A stretch of 64,000 bases of DNA from assembly GCF_900142125.1 (NCBI RefSeq), contig NZ_FQZT01000008.1, forward strand, positions 93,509-157,508. The letters run 5' to 3'. The notes below the pieces were generated by a model, which worked only from the letters and a program-made list of their open reading frames with translations, was not told where the DNA came from and did not search any database. Positions 1 to 8,651 of the stretch are shown here, one piece after another (within the stretch, counting starts at the first letter, position 1; every line of letters starts with the position of its first letter). Both the position numbers and the translations under genes were made by a program. This DNA comes from Malonomonas rubra DSM 5091 (lineage in GTDB: Bacteria; Desulfobacterota; Desulfuromonadia; Desulfuromonadales; Geopsychrobacteraceae).

Positions 1-132
1 ATCACCAATGTCGGGCTGATTCAGAACTTCTACTACCTGGCCGTCATTTTCCTGCTGGTTGTCTGGACCCTGGTCCTGCTCCGCACGGCCAAAGGGGTTA
101 TTTCCGGAAAGATTTTTGCGCCGACCCACTAA
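1..132 (+). CDS. C-terminal end of an inner-membrane protein (partial)
   Basis: Frame 1 is open from the first base to a TAA at 130-132, giving 43 residues of a protein whose start lies outside the window. The visible part holds one strongly hydrophobic helix (about residues 10-28, with the run YYLAVIFLLVVWTLVLL) and a short charged tail ending in APTH. This is the usual end of a multi-pass transporter or permease. The family cannot be named from this fragment. A rho-independent terminator follows 20 bases later, so this was the last gene of its transcript. Confidence 0.6.
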   Translation: MTNVGLIQNFYYLAVIFLLVVWTLVLLRTAKGVISGKIFAPTH

Positions 133-151
133 ACGCAAAAGGTAACCCAAC

Positions 152-188
152 AAAAAGGTCCCGCTCAATATTCTGGCGGGACCTTTTT
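152..188 (+). terminator. Rho-independent terminator
   Basis: A GGTCCCGC / GCGGGACC stem with an 11-base loop is preceded by five A and followed by five T. It closes the transcript of the partial membrane-protein gene. The flanking A and T runs could let it work in both directions, which would also end transcripts of the minus-strand gene to the right. Confidence 0.85.
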
Positions 189-275
189 CATTTCATCTCG
201 GTTGCAAGCTACGGCTTTGGCAACATTTTCTGTAGCGACTCTACTGCCAGGCGTGTGAAAGGAGGATGGGAAGGG

Positions 276-776
276 CTAATACCCACACAGGCCGCTAAAA
301 ATGGCTCGAAGCGTCTCGTCGTCGAGTTTTGAAGAAAGATAGGCTTCATACTCGGCTTCTGCCTGCAAAAGCTCTTCGGGCAGATCCGTTTCAGCAACTT
401 GGTCTTGATTCACGCACACCGATTTCAAATGTGACCGATTCAGGGTTACCCCTTCGGCCCGACGATTATTCAGCCAACGATCACATGCATCATGGGTCCC
501 GACAAAGGCGAAGCATAAACTGTTTTCTTCGCGCAGACTGATCAGTCTGTAACCGCTGCCAAGATCAAATTTTCTGCAGTTGCTCAAACGCAGCTCACCA
601 TTTTTTGTCAGCTTGGAAAGCATCTCTTCTTCGCTTAACTGCCCGCTGGCGATGGAGCTTATCAAACTTTCAGCTCTTATTGCAGCAGCAGCCCCCTTCT
701 TGTCACTGCGTTGCAGTGTTTTAAGCTGGCGCTCAAACAAAGTGGTCTGAAATATTTTATCGGCGTATAGAGGCAT
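276..776 (-). CDS. RelE/HigB-like protein (possible mRNA interferase toxin)
   Basis: This 166-residue soluble protein has a central segment (GELRLSNCRKFDLGSGYRL, then CFAFVGTHDACDRWL) that resembles the beta-sheet core of RelE/HigB-type ribosome-dependent mRNA interferases. In those proteins an L-R-x-R-x-Y-x-Y type core is followed by an F-V-G-T-H-D turn. The N-terminal 60 residues are helical and the C-terminal 40 residues are acidic and helical. It is longer than a typical toxin of about 100 residues. No antitoxin-sized partner with a DNA-binding fold lies next to it, so it may be a solitary member or not a toxin at all. The family call is from memory of sequence style and is moderate. Confidence 0.5.
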   Translation of the reverse strand: MPLYADKIFQTTLFERQLKTLQRSDKKGAAAAIRAESLISSIASGQLSEEEMLSKLTKNGELRLSNCRKFDLGSGYRLISLREENSLCFAFVGTHDACDRWLNNRRAEGVTLNRSHLKSVCVNQDQVAETDLPEELLQAEAEYEAYLSSKLDDETLRAIFSGLCGY

Positions 777-1090
777 GCTGACCTGTTTCTGAAAGATGAA
801 GATATATGTCAGGAATAAAGCAGTTGCAGTAACAGGTCAAACAGATATATTCAATTTTACAAATACCTTCCATCGGTAAAATCAATAGCCGTGGCAATAG
901 AAAAAAACGGCTCTTTCCCGAAAGCTGCTGATGAATCTTCGAACAAATGGACAAACGAAACTAAAATCCCAATATTTACCGGAGACTAATCATCTCCAAG
1001 TGAGGGGATACCCGCGTTGCCGATTGCCAAACCCGCCTGTTGCCGGTTACAGTTGGCTCAAATATTGTTGAAAATGAAGGGACCTAGGCC
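777..1090. other. Intergenic region between RelE-like gene and cls
   Basis: This 314-base stretch separates divergent genes. It holds an inverted repeat near the left gene and the cls ribosome binding site (GAAGGGA, 8 bases before the ATG). I see no convincing coding frame, RNA gene or strong promoter match in it. Confidence 0.5.
779..839. repeat. Spaced inverted repeat upstream of RelE-like gene
   Basis: TGACCTGTT at 779-787 is repeated in inverse orientation as AACAGGTCA at 831-839, with 43 bases between. The left arm begins just upstream of the minus-strand ATG at 776. It could be a looped operator or chance. No regulator is suggested by the neighbours. Confidence 0.3.
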
Positions 1091-2521
1091 ATGAGCTGGT
1101 CAATTTGGGGGATACTTCAGCTCCTGCTGCTTCTGCACGCGCTGACAATTCCACTGCTGGTATTTAAAATCGTCCTTCAGCGACGAGAATCGGGTGCGAC
1201 ACTGGCCTGGATTCTGGTTGTCATTTTTCTGCCTTTTTTGGGGCTGCTGCTTTTCTGGCTGCTCGGGTCGACACGGATCAAGCTGCTGCGTCGTAAAAGG
1301 CACCGCGCAGAAGCACGGCTGACACCATCGCTGGAGAGACTCAGGAGCCAAGAGCAACTGACAGGGGATGACGACCTGGTGGCGGGCTCGCTCTATTCCC
1401 TTGCGACGCGACTGGACGAGTGCGGTCCACAGCCGGGCTGCAGAGTCGAGATGTGCCGTGATGCCGAGCAGATTTTCAACAGCCTGGAGAGCGCAATCGA
1501 CGCAGCAGAGCATCACATCCACCTGATGTTTTACATCTGGGAAGCGGATACCACCGGCCAGCGTTTCTGCCAGGCTTTGACCCGGGCAGCCCAGCGGGGC
1601 GTTGAAGTGCGCCTGCTGGTGGACGATGTCGGGTCATATTTAACCAAGACCGATTTCTTCCACGAGCTTGTTGTGGCAGGAGGAGAGGTCGCCCGTTTTC
1701 TGCCGCTGAACCTGCTTAGCCGGCAGGTTTCCGTGAACAATCGCAATCATCGTAAAATTATCGTGATTGATGGCACAACCGCCTTTACCGGCAGCATGAA
1801 TATTGGTGACCTGTACGCTGGTCTGTCACATTCCTGGAGTGATCTGCTGATAAAAGTTGAGGGACTGGTGGTCAATGAGCTGCAAAGCGTTTTCTGCCAG
1901 GATTGGCATCACTCTACAGGCAAAGATCTTGCCACTGAACAATATTTCCCCTCGACCCACATCAGCGGAGATGTCTGTGCTCACTTTTTGGCCAGCGGCC
2001 CATCAGATGACGGCTGGCGGGCGATCTACACCTTACTGTTTGTAGCAATCAACAGCGCCCAGGAGCGCGTCTGGATCGAAACGCCCTACTTTGTCCCTGA
2101 CCCGCCGATTCTTATGTCATTGCAGTCTGCAGCTCTGCGTGGCCTCGATGTTCGCTTGCTGTTGCCACAACGCTCAGACCATATCTGGGTCGACTATGCC
2201 GGACGCTCTTTCTTTGATGAACTGCTGCATGCAGGAGTCCGGCTTTTTACTCTGGATGGAACCATTTCCCATGCCAAAACGGTCATTGTCGACCGGGTCT
2301 TTGCTTCAGCCGGATCGGCGAATATGGATCAGCGCAGCTTTCGCCTGAACTTTGAAGGCAACCTGATGTTCTTCGGCAAGAAGATTGCCACAGAATTGGC
2401 TGACGATTTTCTGAGTCAGAGCCAGCCGGCACAGGAAATTGATCTTGCCAGTCGGGCCGGCCTGTCCCATCGTGAACGCCTGAAGGAAGGGTTTGCACGC
2501 ATTCTAGCGCCGCTTCTCTGA
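1091..2521 (+). CDS. cls: Cardiolipin synthase
   Basis: This 476-residue membrane-bound phospholipase D superfamily enzyme joins two phosphatidylglycerol molecules into cardiolipin and glycerol at the inner membrane. Two N-terminal hydrophobic helices (about residues 5-28 and 37-57, PLDc_N type) are followed by two catalytic HKD motifs. These are HRKIIVID followed by GSMN near residue 220 and HAKTVIVD followed by GSAN near residue 395. Length and order match bacterial ClsA. The ATG at 1091 has GAAGGGA eight bases upstream. It is followed by a 135-base gap and then by another membrane protein on the same strand. Confidence 0.93.
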   Translation: MSWSIWGILQLLLLLHALTIPLLVFKIVLQRRESGATLAWILVVIFLPFLGLLLFWLLGSTRIKLLRRKRHRAEARLTPSLERLRSQEQLTGDDDLVAGSLYSLATRLDECGPQPGCRVEMCRDAEQIFNSLESAIDAAEHHIHLMFYIWEADTTGQRFCQALTRAAQRGVEVRLLVDDVGSYLTKTDFFHELVVAGGEVARFLPLNLLSRQVSVNNRNHRKIIVIDGTTAFTGSMNIGDLYAGLSHSWSDLLIKVEGLVVNELQSVFCQDWHHSTGKDLATEQYFPSTHISGDVCAHFLASGPSDDGWRAIYTLLFVAINSAQERVWIETPYFVPDPPILMSLQSAALRGLDVRLLLPQRSDHIWVDYAGRSFFDELLHAGVRLFTLDGTISHAKTVIVDRVFASAGSANMDQRSFRLNFEGNLMFFGKKIATELADDFLSQSQPAQEIDLASRAGLSHRERLKEGFARILAPLL

Positions 2522-2655
2522 GGTTTCTTTTCTTTAGCTGCATTGTAAAAATAATATATTTATATATTTATGTTTAAAAGTCTTCCCTGATGAGATATAA
2601 ATGATGCAGTGCCTAACAAGATGGGCGCTCCCGTCCAGAATAGGGGTGGCTTGTT

Positions 2656-3393
2656 ATGAAGCAAACGGGCATCAGGTGGATTTTCCCCTTGGGAATAGTC
2701 CTGCTGATCGGCAGCTTTATTTATTTCGATCTTGCACAGTATCTGTCTCTTGACGAGCTACGGACTCGCCACGCCATCTACCAAGAATTTTGCCGGCAAT
2801 ATCCCATCCTCTCTCTGCTCATCTATTTTTTCATGTTCCTCACCTTGACGGCTCTTTCGCTTCCCGGGGTATCGATCCTGATTCTGGTTGGTGGGTCCCT
2901 GTTCGGCTTTATCCCCACCCTGCTCGTGACATCCTGCGCCGATGTGCTCGGTTCGACACTGGCTTTTCTCGGCTCCCGTCACCTGTTTGGCAACTATTTG
3001 CAAGAACGTTACCCTGCCCGTTTTCGAGCTGTTAATGCCGGCATTGACCGCAAGGGATGGTTTTACCTACTCTACCTGCGACTGATGCCGATCTTCCCCT
3101 GTATCCTCATCAACCTGCTGATGGGATTGACACGAATCCGGGTAACAACCTTTTACTGGGGGACTCAGCTTGGCAAGCTTCCTCATAATATGATTTATTC
3201 AAATGCAGGGACCCAGCTGAACAAGCTGGATTCAGTTTGGGGGGCGCTGTCCCCCGGTGTTGTTTCTTCATTCCTGCTGATTGCACTGTTTCCGATGCTG
3301 GTAAAGCTTTGGCTGAAGAAGCTGGAAGCACGCCAACCAGAGCCGGTTTTTGAGCAATCCTGCCCGGTCACAGTCATGCAAAGAAGACACTAG
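2656..3393 (+). CDS. TVP38/TMEM64 family membrane protein
   Basis: This 245-residue protein has about six membrane helices and belongs to the DedA-like TVP38/TMEM64 (SNARE-associated, VTT domain) family. Typical elements are the SLPGVSILILVGG stretch near residue 70, the GSTLAFLGSRH segment near residue 95, and LRLMPIFPCILINLLMGLT near residue 140. Family members are inner-membrane proteins linked to lipid scrambling and membrane homeostasis, but the substrate here is unknown. A closely similar domain forms the N-terminus of the fusion protein at 14369-16510. The C-terminal 25 residues are basic and cytoplasmic. Confidence 0.85.
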   Translation: MKQTGIRWIFPLGIVLLIGSFIYFDLAQYLSLDELRTRHAIYQEFCRQYPILSLLIYFFMFLTLTALSLPGVSILILVGGSLFGFIPTLLVTSCADVLGSTLAFLGSRHLFGNYLQERYPARFRAVNAGIDRKGWFYLLYLRLMPIFPCILINLLMGLTRIRVTTFYWGTQLGKLPHNMIYSNAGTQLNKLDSVWGALSPGVVSSFLLIALFPMLVKLWLKKLEARQPEPVFEQSCPVTVMQRRH

Positions 3394-3553
3394 GGTGATG
3401 TGAACCTGCCCTGCAAGCACACCGACAATGCTCCAGGGGAAGGAAGCGGCTCACAAAAACATACCCTACCCGCGAACCAGTGACTTTGGATGCTGTAACA
3501 ACTGGGCTCAAAGAATTAATTACCGAAATCAGAACGTGACAGCCTGGAGCTTC

Positions 3554-4237
3554 CTAAAAATTGAACTGCTCGCCAGGCTTTAAAACTGCAACCTTGCTAT
3601 CGGTCTCAGTCTCCACCCGCGCGGCCCAAGCGCTGGCGTCCTGCTTGATCAGATCAAACGTATTGTAGTGGATGGGAATTACTGTCTGCGGTTGGAGCAT
3701 TTTCACCGCCCTCAAAGCGTCGCCAGGTCCCATGGTGTAATTGTCGCCAATGGGGAGCACCGCAACATCTATCCCTTCCTCGCCGATCAATTTCATGTCA
3801 CCGAACAACCCGGTATCCTGGGCCAGGTAGATTTTCTTTCCATCGTTGGCCGTCAACAGAAATCCACATGGATTGCCGCCATCTGAACCATCTGGTAACT
3901 GAGAGCCATGCAGGGCCAATGTCAGTTTCAAGTAGCCAAACGTGTGCCTGTAGCCACCGCCAATATGCTGTCCATGAACCTTTTCAAGCCCATTTTTTTG
4001 CAGCCAGATGGCTATCTCGTGATTACTGATCACGACGGCTCCAGTGCGTTTGGCAATCCTTACCGTGTCACCGATGTGATCACCATGGCCATGACTGACA
4101 AGGATAAAATCGGCCTCGACCTGATCCGCCGTTGTTGAGGCAACTGGATTTCCCTCGAAGAAGGGGTCTATCACCAAATGGTGCCCATCCGTTTCCAGGC
4201 CAAGGGTTGCGTGGCCGTACCATGTTAGTCTGTTCAT
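3554..4237 (-). CDS. UPF0173-type metal-dependent hydrolase (metallo-beta-lactamase fold)
   Basis: This 227-residue cytosolic protein has the metallo-beta-lactamase fold. It opens with NRLTWYGHATLGLE, carries the zinc-binding HGHGDH motif near residue 50, and later shows PIGDNYTMGPGDAL and a terminal PIHYNT histidine. These are hallmarks of the UPF0173/YtkL group, whose substrate is not known. The ATG at 4237 is chosen because GGAAGGGAA sits just upstream; an in-frame extension of nine codons to 4264 is less likely. It lies 41 bases downstream of the NhaD-type transporter and probably shares its transcript. Confidence 0.88.
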   Translation of the reverse strand: MNRLTWYGHATLGLETDGHHLVIDPFFEGNPVASTTADQVEADFILVSHGHGDHIGDTVRIAKRTGAVVISNHEIAIWLQKNGLEKVHGQHIGGGYRHTFGYLKLTLALHGSQLPDGSDGGNPCGFLLTANDGKKIYLAQDTGLFGDMKLIGEEGIDVAVLPIGDNYTMGPGDALRAVKMLQPQTVIPIHYNTFDLIKQDASAWAARVETETDSKVAVLKPGEQFNF

Positions 4238-4278
4238 TTCAGTTCCCTTCCAAATCCGATACAAAACGAACCGGCGCG

Positions 4279-5607
4279 CTAAAAGTAATATCGTAGATAG
4301 AGGTAGACCATCGACAGAGCTATGGTCAAAAACATAACGGGCAGCCCGTACTTGAGAAACTGAACAAAGCTGATCTTGTGTCCCGCTTTGTCACTCAGCC
4401 CGACAACAATGACGTTGGCTGAAGCACCAATCGGCGAGCCGTTACCACCGAGACAGGCACCAAGAGCCAAGGCCCACCAGACCGGCATCATCGCTGGGTT
4501 CTGAATATGATCGATAGTCGCCATTCCTGCCTCGACACCGTAGACCTTGTGAGCCATATCGATCAGCAATGGGTTCATCGTAGCCACAAAAGGAATATTA
4601 TCGACTACAGCAGAGCTTATTGCTGAAAACCAGAGCATAACCATGCTGAGTAAAGTCATATCCTGCGGCTGTGGGTTGGTAACGTTGATCATAGCGCGGG
4701 ACATGTCCTCTACCAGTCCAACTTTGACGATTCCTCCGATAATAATGAACAGGCCAATGAAGAAAAAGATCGTTGGCCATTCCACTTCTGCCAGTATTGT
4801 GTGCGGATCCTCGCCAGAAATGAAGAACAGAGTTGTTGCCCCCATCAGCGCAACAGTGGCCGGTTCGTAATGGAAAAGGCCATGGAGGATAAAGCCGAGG
4901 ATAGTCAAGCCAAGAACCAGTAGCGATTTTTTTAACAGCCCCGCATCATTGATCTGTTCCCTTTCATCCAGGGACATGATCCGCTCCTTCAACTCCGCCT
5001 TGACCTTTAGGCGATTACCGAAAAGCAGCTTCCACGCCAGCATCCAACAGAGAAAAATAATGATGATTGCCGGGCTCAGGTTGTAAATAAAATCCATGAA
5101 GTTGAGGCCGGCTTTGGATGCAATCATGATGTTCGGAGGATCGCCGATCAGTGTTGCGGTGCCACCGATATTGGAGGCCAGCGCTTCGGTGATCAGGTAG
5201 GGTATCGGATCAATCTCCAGTTGTTCAGCGATCAACAGAGTGACCGGAGCAAGCAAAAGAACCGTGGTGACGTTGTCCAGAAAAGCGGACCCGATCGCGG
5301 TAATGACTGCGAACAAGGCCATGATGCGGAACGGTTCCCCCTTGGCAACCTTGGCACATTTGATCGCCACGTACTGGAATACCCCGGTTTTTGTCATGAT
5401 GTTGATGATGACCATCATTGAGATCAGCAGGAAAATAACATTCCAGTCGACCCCCAGTTCGATGTCGTTGAACGCTTCCTCCTGGAGCAGCACTTTGGTG
5501 ATCATCACCAAGGCAGCGCCAAAGAGGGCAACTTTTGTTTTATGGACTTTTTCCGAAATGATCAGCACGTAGGATACAAAGAAAATAGCTGTGGCGATCC
5601 AGAACAT
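4279..5607 (-). CDS. NhaD/ArsB-type ion transporter (IT superfamily)
   Basis: This 442-residue protein has about eleven to twelve membrane helices. It shows the internally repeated signature of the ion-transporter superfamily: FLDNVTTVLLL in the first half and VVDNIPFVAT in the second, with NIGGTATLIGDPPN between them. NhaD sodium/proton antiporters and ArsB-like permeases share this pattern, so a cation/proton exchange or anion extrusion role is likely but the ion is not determined. The ATG at 5607 has GGAG six bases upstream. A longer frame to 5676 would overlap the CBS gene. The CBS protein encoded just upstream may regulate it. Confidence 0.85.
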   Translation of the reverse strand: MFWIATAIFFVSYVLIISEKVHKTKVALFGAALVMITKVLLQEEAFNDIELGVDWNVIFLLISMMVIINIMTKTGVFQYVAIKCAKVAKGEPFRIMALFAVITAIGSAFLDNVTTVLLLAPVTLLIAEQLEIDPIPYLITEALASNIGGTATLIGDPPNIMIASKAGLNFMDFIYNLSPAIIIIFLCWMLAWKLLFGNRLKVKAELKERIMSLDEREQINDAGLLKKSLLVLGLTILGFILHGLFHYEPATVALMGATTLFFISGEDPHTILAEVEWPTIFFFIGLFIIIGGIVKVGLVEDMSRAMINVTNPQPQDMTLLSMVMLWFSAISSAVVDNIPFVATMNPLLIDMAHKVYGVEAGMATIDHIQNPAMMPVWWALALGACLGGNGSPIGASANVIVVGLSDKAGHKISFVQFLKYGLPVMFLTIALSMVYLYLRYYF

Positions 5608-5656
5608 CACAGTCTCCAAATTGAGAATTGCCAGTGTGGCAGCATGCCGATACCCG

Positions 5657-6148
5657 TTACAACTTAGCCAGATCAACCAATTGATTCTTCTCTGCCCCCC
5701 AGTCGGGGCAAGAATGGACCAGTCGGATTAAAATATCCCGCCGGCTGACCTCACCTAAAAGTCGCCCCTGCGCATCAATGACCGGCAAAGTATTACAGCC
5801 TTTTTCAGCGATTAACGCATCGGCTTCAAGGAGTTGGTGATGTGGATGAACGTAAACAAACCGCGTGACCATAATCTCTTCGGCCGTTTTGTTTTTAACC
5901 TTCTCAACCCGCTTCAGCAAAAAATCCGCCTCGTCGGTAAAAGAACGCGCCAAGTCCGCGTTCAGGTATGAAGGGATAATCTCCCGTAATAAATCCATCG
6001 ACGTCACCAACCCCAGCAGTTTGTATTTTTCATCAACAACATAAACCTGACGTGGGTTTGAAGAAGTAATCTTGCAAAGCAGCATCTTGAAATCACAGTC
6101 TTTTCCCGCAAGGAGAACTTCTGTTCTCATGCATTCTGAAACCTTCAT
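5657..6148 (-). CDS. CBS-domain protein
   Basis: This 163-residue soluble protein consists of two CBS repeats. The first (about residues 1-60) reads MKVSECM...VYVVDEKYKLLGLVTSMDLLREI and the second (about 90-150) reads IMVTRFVYVHPHHQLLEADALI...LPVIDAQGRLLGEVSRRDIL. A CBS pair usually binds adenosine nucleotides and controls a partner protein. Its position 49 bases upstream of the NhaD/ArsB-type transporter suggests control of that transporter, which is inference. The start has GGAAGG eight bases upstream. Confidence 0.88.
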   Translation of the reverse strand: MKVSECMRTEVLLAGKDCDFKMLLCKITSSNPRQVYVVDEKYKLLGLVTSMDLLREIIPSYLNADLARSFTDEADFLLKRVEKVKNKTAEEIMVTRFVYVHPHHQLLEADALIAEKGCNTLPVIDAQGRLLGEVSRRDILIRLVHSCPDWGAEKNQLVDLAKL

Positions 6149-6275
6149 TCCAATTTCCTTCCTCTAGCAACAGGTCCACAATGACACTAAAAAGCCATCC
6201 AGCAGTCAGTTAAAAACTTATCTTAAAAACAGGATAAAACAAGTGATATTAAAAACTTCTAGACTGTCTCTCGTG

Positions 6276-6317
6276 ATAATCGCAACACTGCCAGAGTGTG
6301 TTAAAATTTGCGATTAT
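6276..6317. promoter_or_regulatory. Nested inverted repeat in the leader of the 737-residue fusion gene
   Basis: ATAATCGCAA at 6276-6285 is perfectly inverted as TTGCGATTAT at 6308-6317. Between them sits a second pair, ACACT / AGTGT with a GCCAG loop, and a -10-like TTAAAAT at 6301-6307. The right arm ends five bases before the AGGAGG ribosome binding site of the downstream gene. It could be a DNA operator around the -10 or an RNA hairpin next to the ribosome binding site. Confidence 0.45.
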
Positions 6318-6331
6318 AGAAGGAGGACTTT

Positions 6332-8545
6332 ATGCAATTCCTGTTGAAGCTTTTCAGAGCGCTCAACTCGGCGCAGACTCCCTGGCAGGTCACTCTGGCA
6401 ATAACACTGGGGATGATTGCAGGTCTCACACCCATCTCGGGAATCCAGTCTATCCTCATCCTTTTCCTCGTTTTTTTGCTTAACATTCATTTGGGGCTAT
6501 TCTTTGTCGCTTCGGCGGTATTCGCCGGAGTCGGCTATCTCTTCGACCCCTGGTTCGAGCAGATTGGCTACGCAATCTTGAGCAGTGAAGGGCTCAAGGG
6601 AATCTGGACCACATGGTACAACAGTGGCCTGATGCGCATGACCCACTTCAACAACACCCTGGTCGCCGGGTCCACGGTTGTGGCACTGGCATTGGCAGTC
6701 CCTCTCTACTTTGCGCTGGGATGGGCGATCAACCATTACCGCACGGCGCTGTCTGCCCTGCTGGAAAAAGCCCCGAAGCTTGGGCTCTTCGGCATCCTTA
6801 AGAGCACTGAAAAGCGCGATCCGTTACTGCGCTGGTGGGGAGCAGCCATCTTCGTCGTGCTGGGAGGGCTGGTTGCTTTTATCGCTATTGTGCTGGTAGA
6901 CCCCTTGGCAAAATGGAGCCTCGAGGCAGGAGGCAGCGCCCTGCTGCAGCGCGACCTGCGTGTTGGCGGGGTCAACGTCAGCTTCTCTGAAGGTTCCGTA
7001 ACCATCGATCGGCTCGAAATCGCGAGCGAGCAGGAGGGAGTCGATGCGGTTTCGTTTGACCGGGCCGCCATCGATATCGATTTGAACGCCCTGCTGCTAA
7101 ACCGCACCCATATCGAGCATATCACCATCAGTGGAATGGGGTTTGAGACTCCGGCAACGATGAAAAAAGATCCTGCCCCGCCTGCGAAAGAAAAAAATGC
7201 CAACGCAGGTTCCGGTGGCTTCGGCTTACCGAGCTTCGAGCTCCCCACTCCCGAATCCCTGCTGGCCAAGGCGGACCTGAAAATAGTCACAGCCTATAAC
7301 CAGGCGCAAGAGGAGATCAAAGCGATCATCGCCAAATGGGGAGAGGTTGCCAAGGGCGACGATTTATCGACCGCAAAGCTTGATGAACTAAAAAACGAGC
7401 TAGACGCGCTGAAACAAAACAGCAAGAGCAAAGATCCGGCACAGTTGATCGCGCTGGCGAAAGATGTGAAAGCTTTTCAGGAAAAGGTCAATACCTACAA
7501 AACACGGCTCGAAACGGTCAAAACCGATTTCAGCAAAGACCGCAAGCGGATCGAAGAGCTCTACGCGCTCATGCGAAAGGCATCAGCAGAAGATTTCAAC
7601 AAGCTTAAATCGGCCTACGACCTCTCCAGTGGTGGAGCTATGAACATCATCGGGGCGATTTTCGAAGATCAGATCAAGACCTATATCGCGCAGGCACGGC
7701 GTTACTACACGATGGCCGAACCCTATCTGCAAAGTGAACCAAAACCGCCGGTTCCGCCGCGAGGAGAAGGGCGTTGGATGAAATATCCGCTGACCCAGCC
7801 GGACCCAGATCTCTGGATCGCCAAAATGGTCGTCGACGGGATTTTGAAAGGACAGACCTTCTCAGCGCAGGTCAATGATATCACCGACCAGCAAAAGCAG
7901 CTTGGTCGCCCGCTGACTTTCACAATGAACAGTGATGGGCCGAAGGTCAGCAAGCTGGTCATCAGCGGCGAGGATAATCGCCTGGGCGAGCCCGTCACCA
8001 ACCGCATCCGGTTCGCCTCAGCCGGGCTGCCTCTTGAACCGATGAAGTTCGAAACGCTCGAACTCGGCAAAAGTATGCTCGCCTTCAACGGCGAAGTCTC
8101 TCTGGAGGGCATGAAAGCGCTCGCGGGAGCCAGTAGCCTGGCTTTCAGTGACACTGTCATCGACCTCAAAGGCGAAGGCAAGATGATGAATCTGGCAGCG
8201 GGGATACTGAAAGGGATCAACGCCTTTAAAACGAATGTCGATCTCGGGGGGACATTACTGCAGCCGACGGTTTCAGTCGCGACCGACCTCGATGGCAAGA
8301 TCGCCAAAGGCCTTGGCGAGAGCTTCTCCAAAGAAGCGTTGGTCTACAAGCAGCAACTTAAATCAAAGCTCGACGGGCAGATGGGCGACAAGCTCAGCAC
8401 TCTCAAGGGAACTGCGGGCAACTTGGTCGATATCGAGGGATTGCTGGGCGACCGCAGCAAGGCGCTCACGGACCTGAGCGGCAGTGCCGGCTCGTTGGGA
8501 AAAACGACCGGAGGATCAAAGATACAAAAGATGTTCGGGTTCTAA
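6332..8545 (+). CDS. TIGR03546-TIGR03545-like fusion protein with AsmA-like tail
   Basis: The 737-residue protein has two parts. Residues 1-165 hold several membrane helices and resemble the small TIGR03546 family (QTPWQVTLAITLGMIAGL, then TPISGIQSILILF). A further helix near residues 175-200 is followed by a long periplasmic part resembling TIGR03545, with an AsmA-like beta repeat (FSEGSVTIDRLEIAS), a proline/lysine linker, a charged coiled coil at about 310-430, and a C-terminal beta-rich section. From memory these two families are usually adjacent separate genes in outer-membrane bacteria; here they are one chain. A role in envelope lipid or outer-membrane assembly is a guess from the AsmA resemblance. 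The start has a perfect AGGAGG. Confidence 0.7.
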   Translation: MQFLLKLFRALNSAQTPWQVTLAITLGMIAGLTPISGIQSILILFLVFLLNIHLGLFFVASAVFAGVGYLFDPWFEQIGYAILSSEGLKGIWTTWYNSGLMRMTHFNNTLVAGSTVVALALAVPLYFALGWAINHYRTALSALLEKAPKLGLFGILKSTEKRDPLLRWWGAAIFVVLGGLVAFIAIVLVDPLAKWSLEAGGSALLQRDLRVGGVNVSFSEGSVTIDRLEIASEQEGVDAVSFDRAAIDIDLNALLLNRTHIEHITISGMGFETPATMKKDPAPPAKEKNANAGSGGFGLPSFELPTPESLLAKADLKIVTAYNQAQEEIKAIIAKWGEVAKGDDLSTAKLDELKNELDALKQNSKSKDPAQLIALAKDVKAFQEKVNTYKTRLETVKTDFSKDRKRIEELYALMRKASAEDFNKLKSAYDLSSGGAMNIIGAIFEDQIKTYIAQARRYYTMAEPYLQSEPKPPVPPRGEGRWMKYPLTQPDPDLWIAKMVVDGILKGQTFSAQVNDITDQQKQLGRPLTFTMNSDGPKVSKLVISGEDNRLGEPVTNRIRFASAGLPLEPMKFETLELGKSMLAFNGEVSLEGMKALAGASSLAFSDTVIDLKGEGKMMNLAAGILKGINAFKTNVDLGGTLLQPTVSVATDLDGKIAKGLGESFSKEALVYKQQLKSKLDGQMGDKLSTLKGTAGNLVDIEGLLGDRSKALTDLSGSAGSLGKTTGGSKIQKMFGF

Positions 8546-8577
8546 AGACGGTTCATTCTACAAACAGTCAACACAAA

Positions 8578-8628
8578 ACAGCCCTTTTGCCGTGCGAACA
8601 TTTCAGCGAGGTAAAAGGGCTGTTGTTT
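8578..8628. terminator. Bidirectional rho-independent terminator
   Basis: ACAGCCCTTTT at 8578-8588 pairs with AAAAGGGCTGT at 8613-8623 and T residues follow. It lies between two converging genes and can serve the plus-strand fusion gene and the minus-strand DUF134 gene. Confidence 0.7.
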
Positions 8629-8651
8629 CGAATCTATTTCGATGTGTCTCT

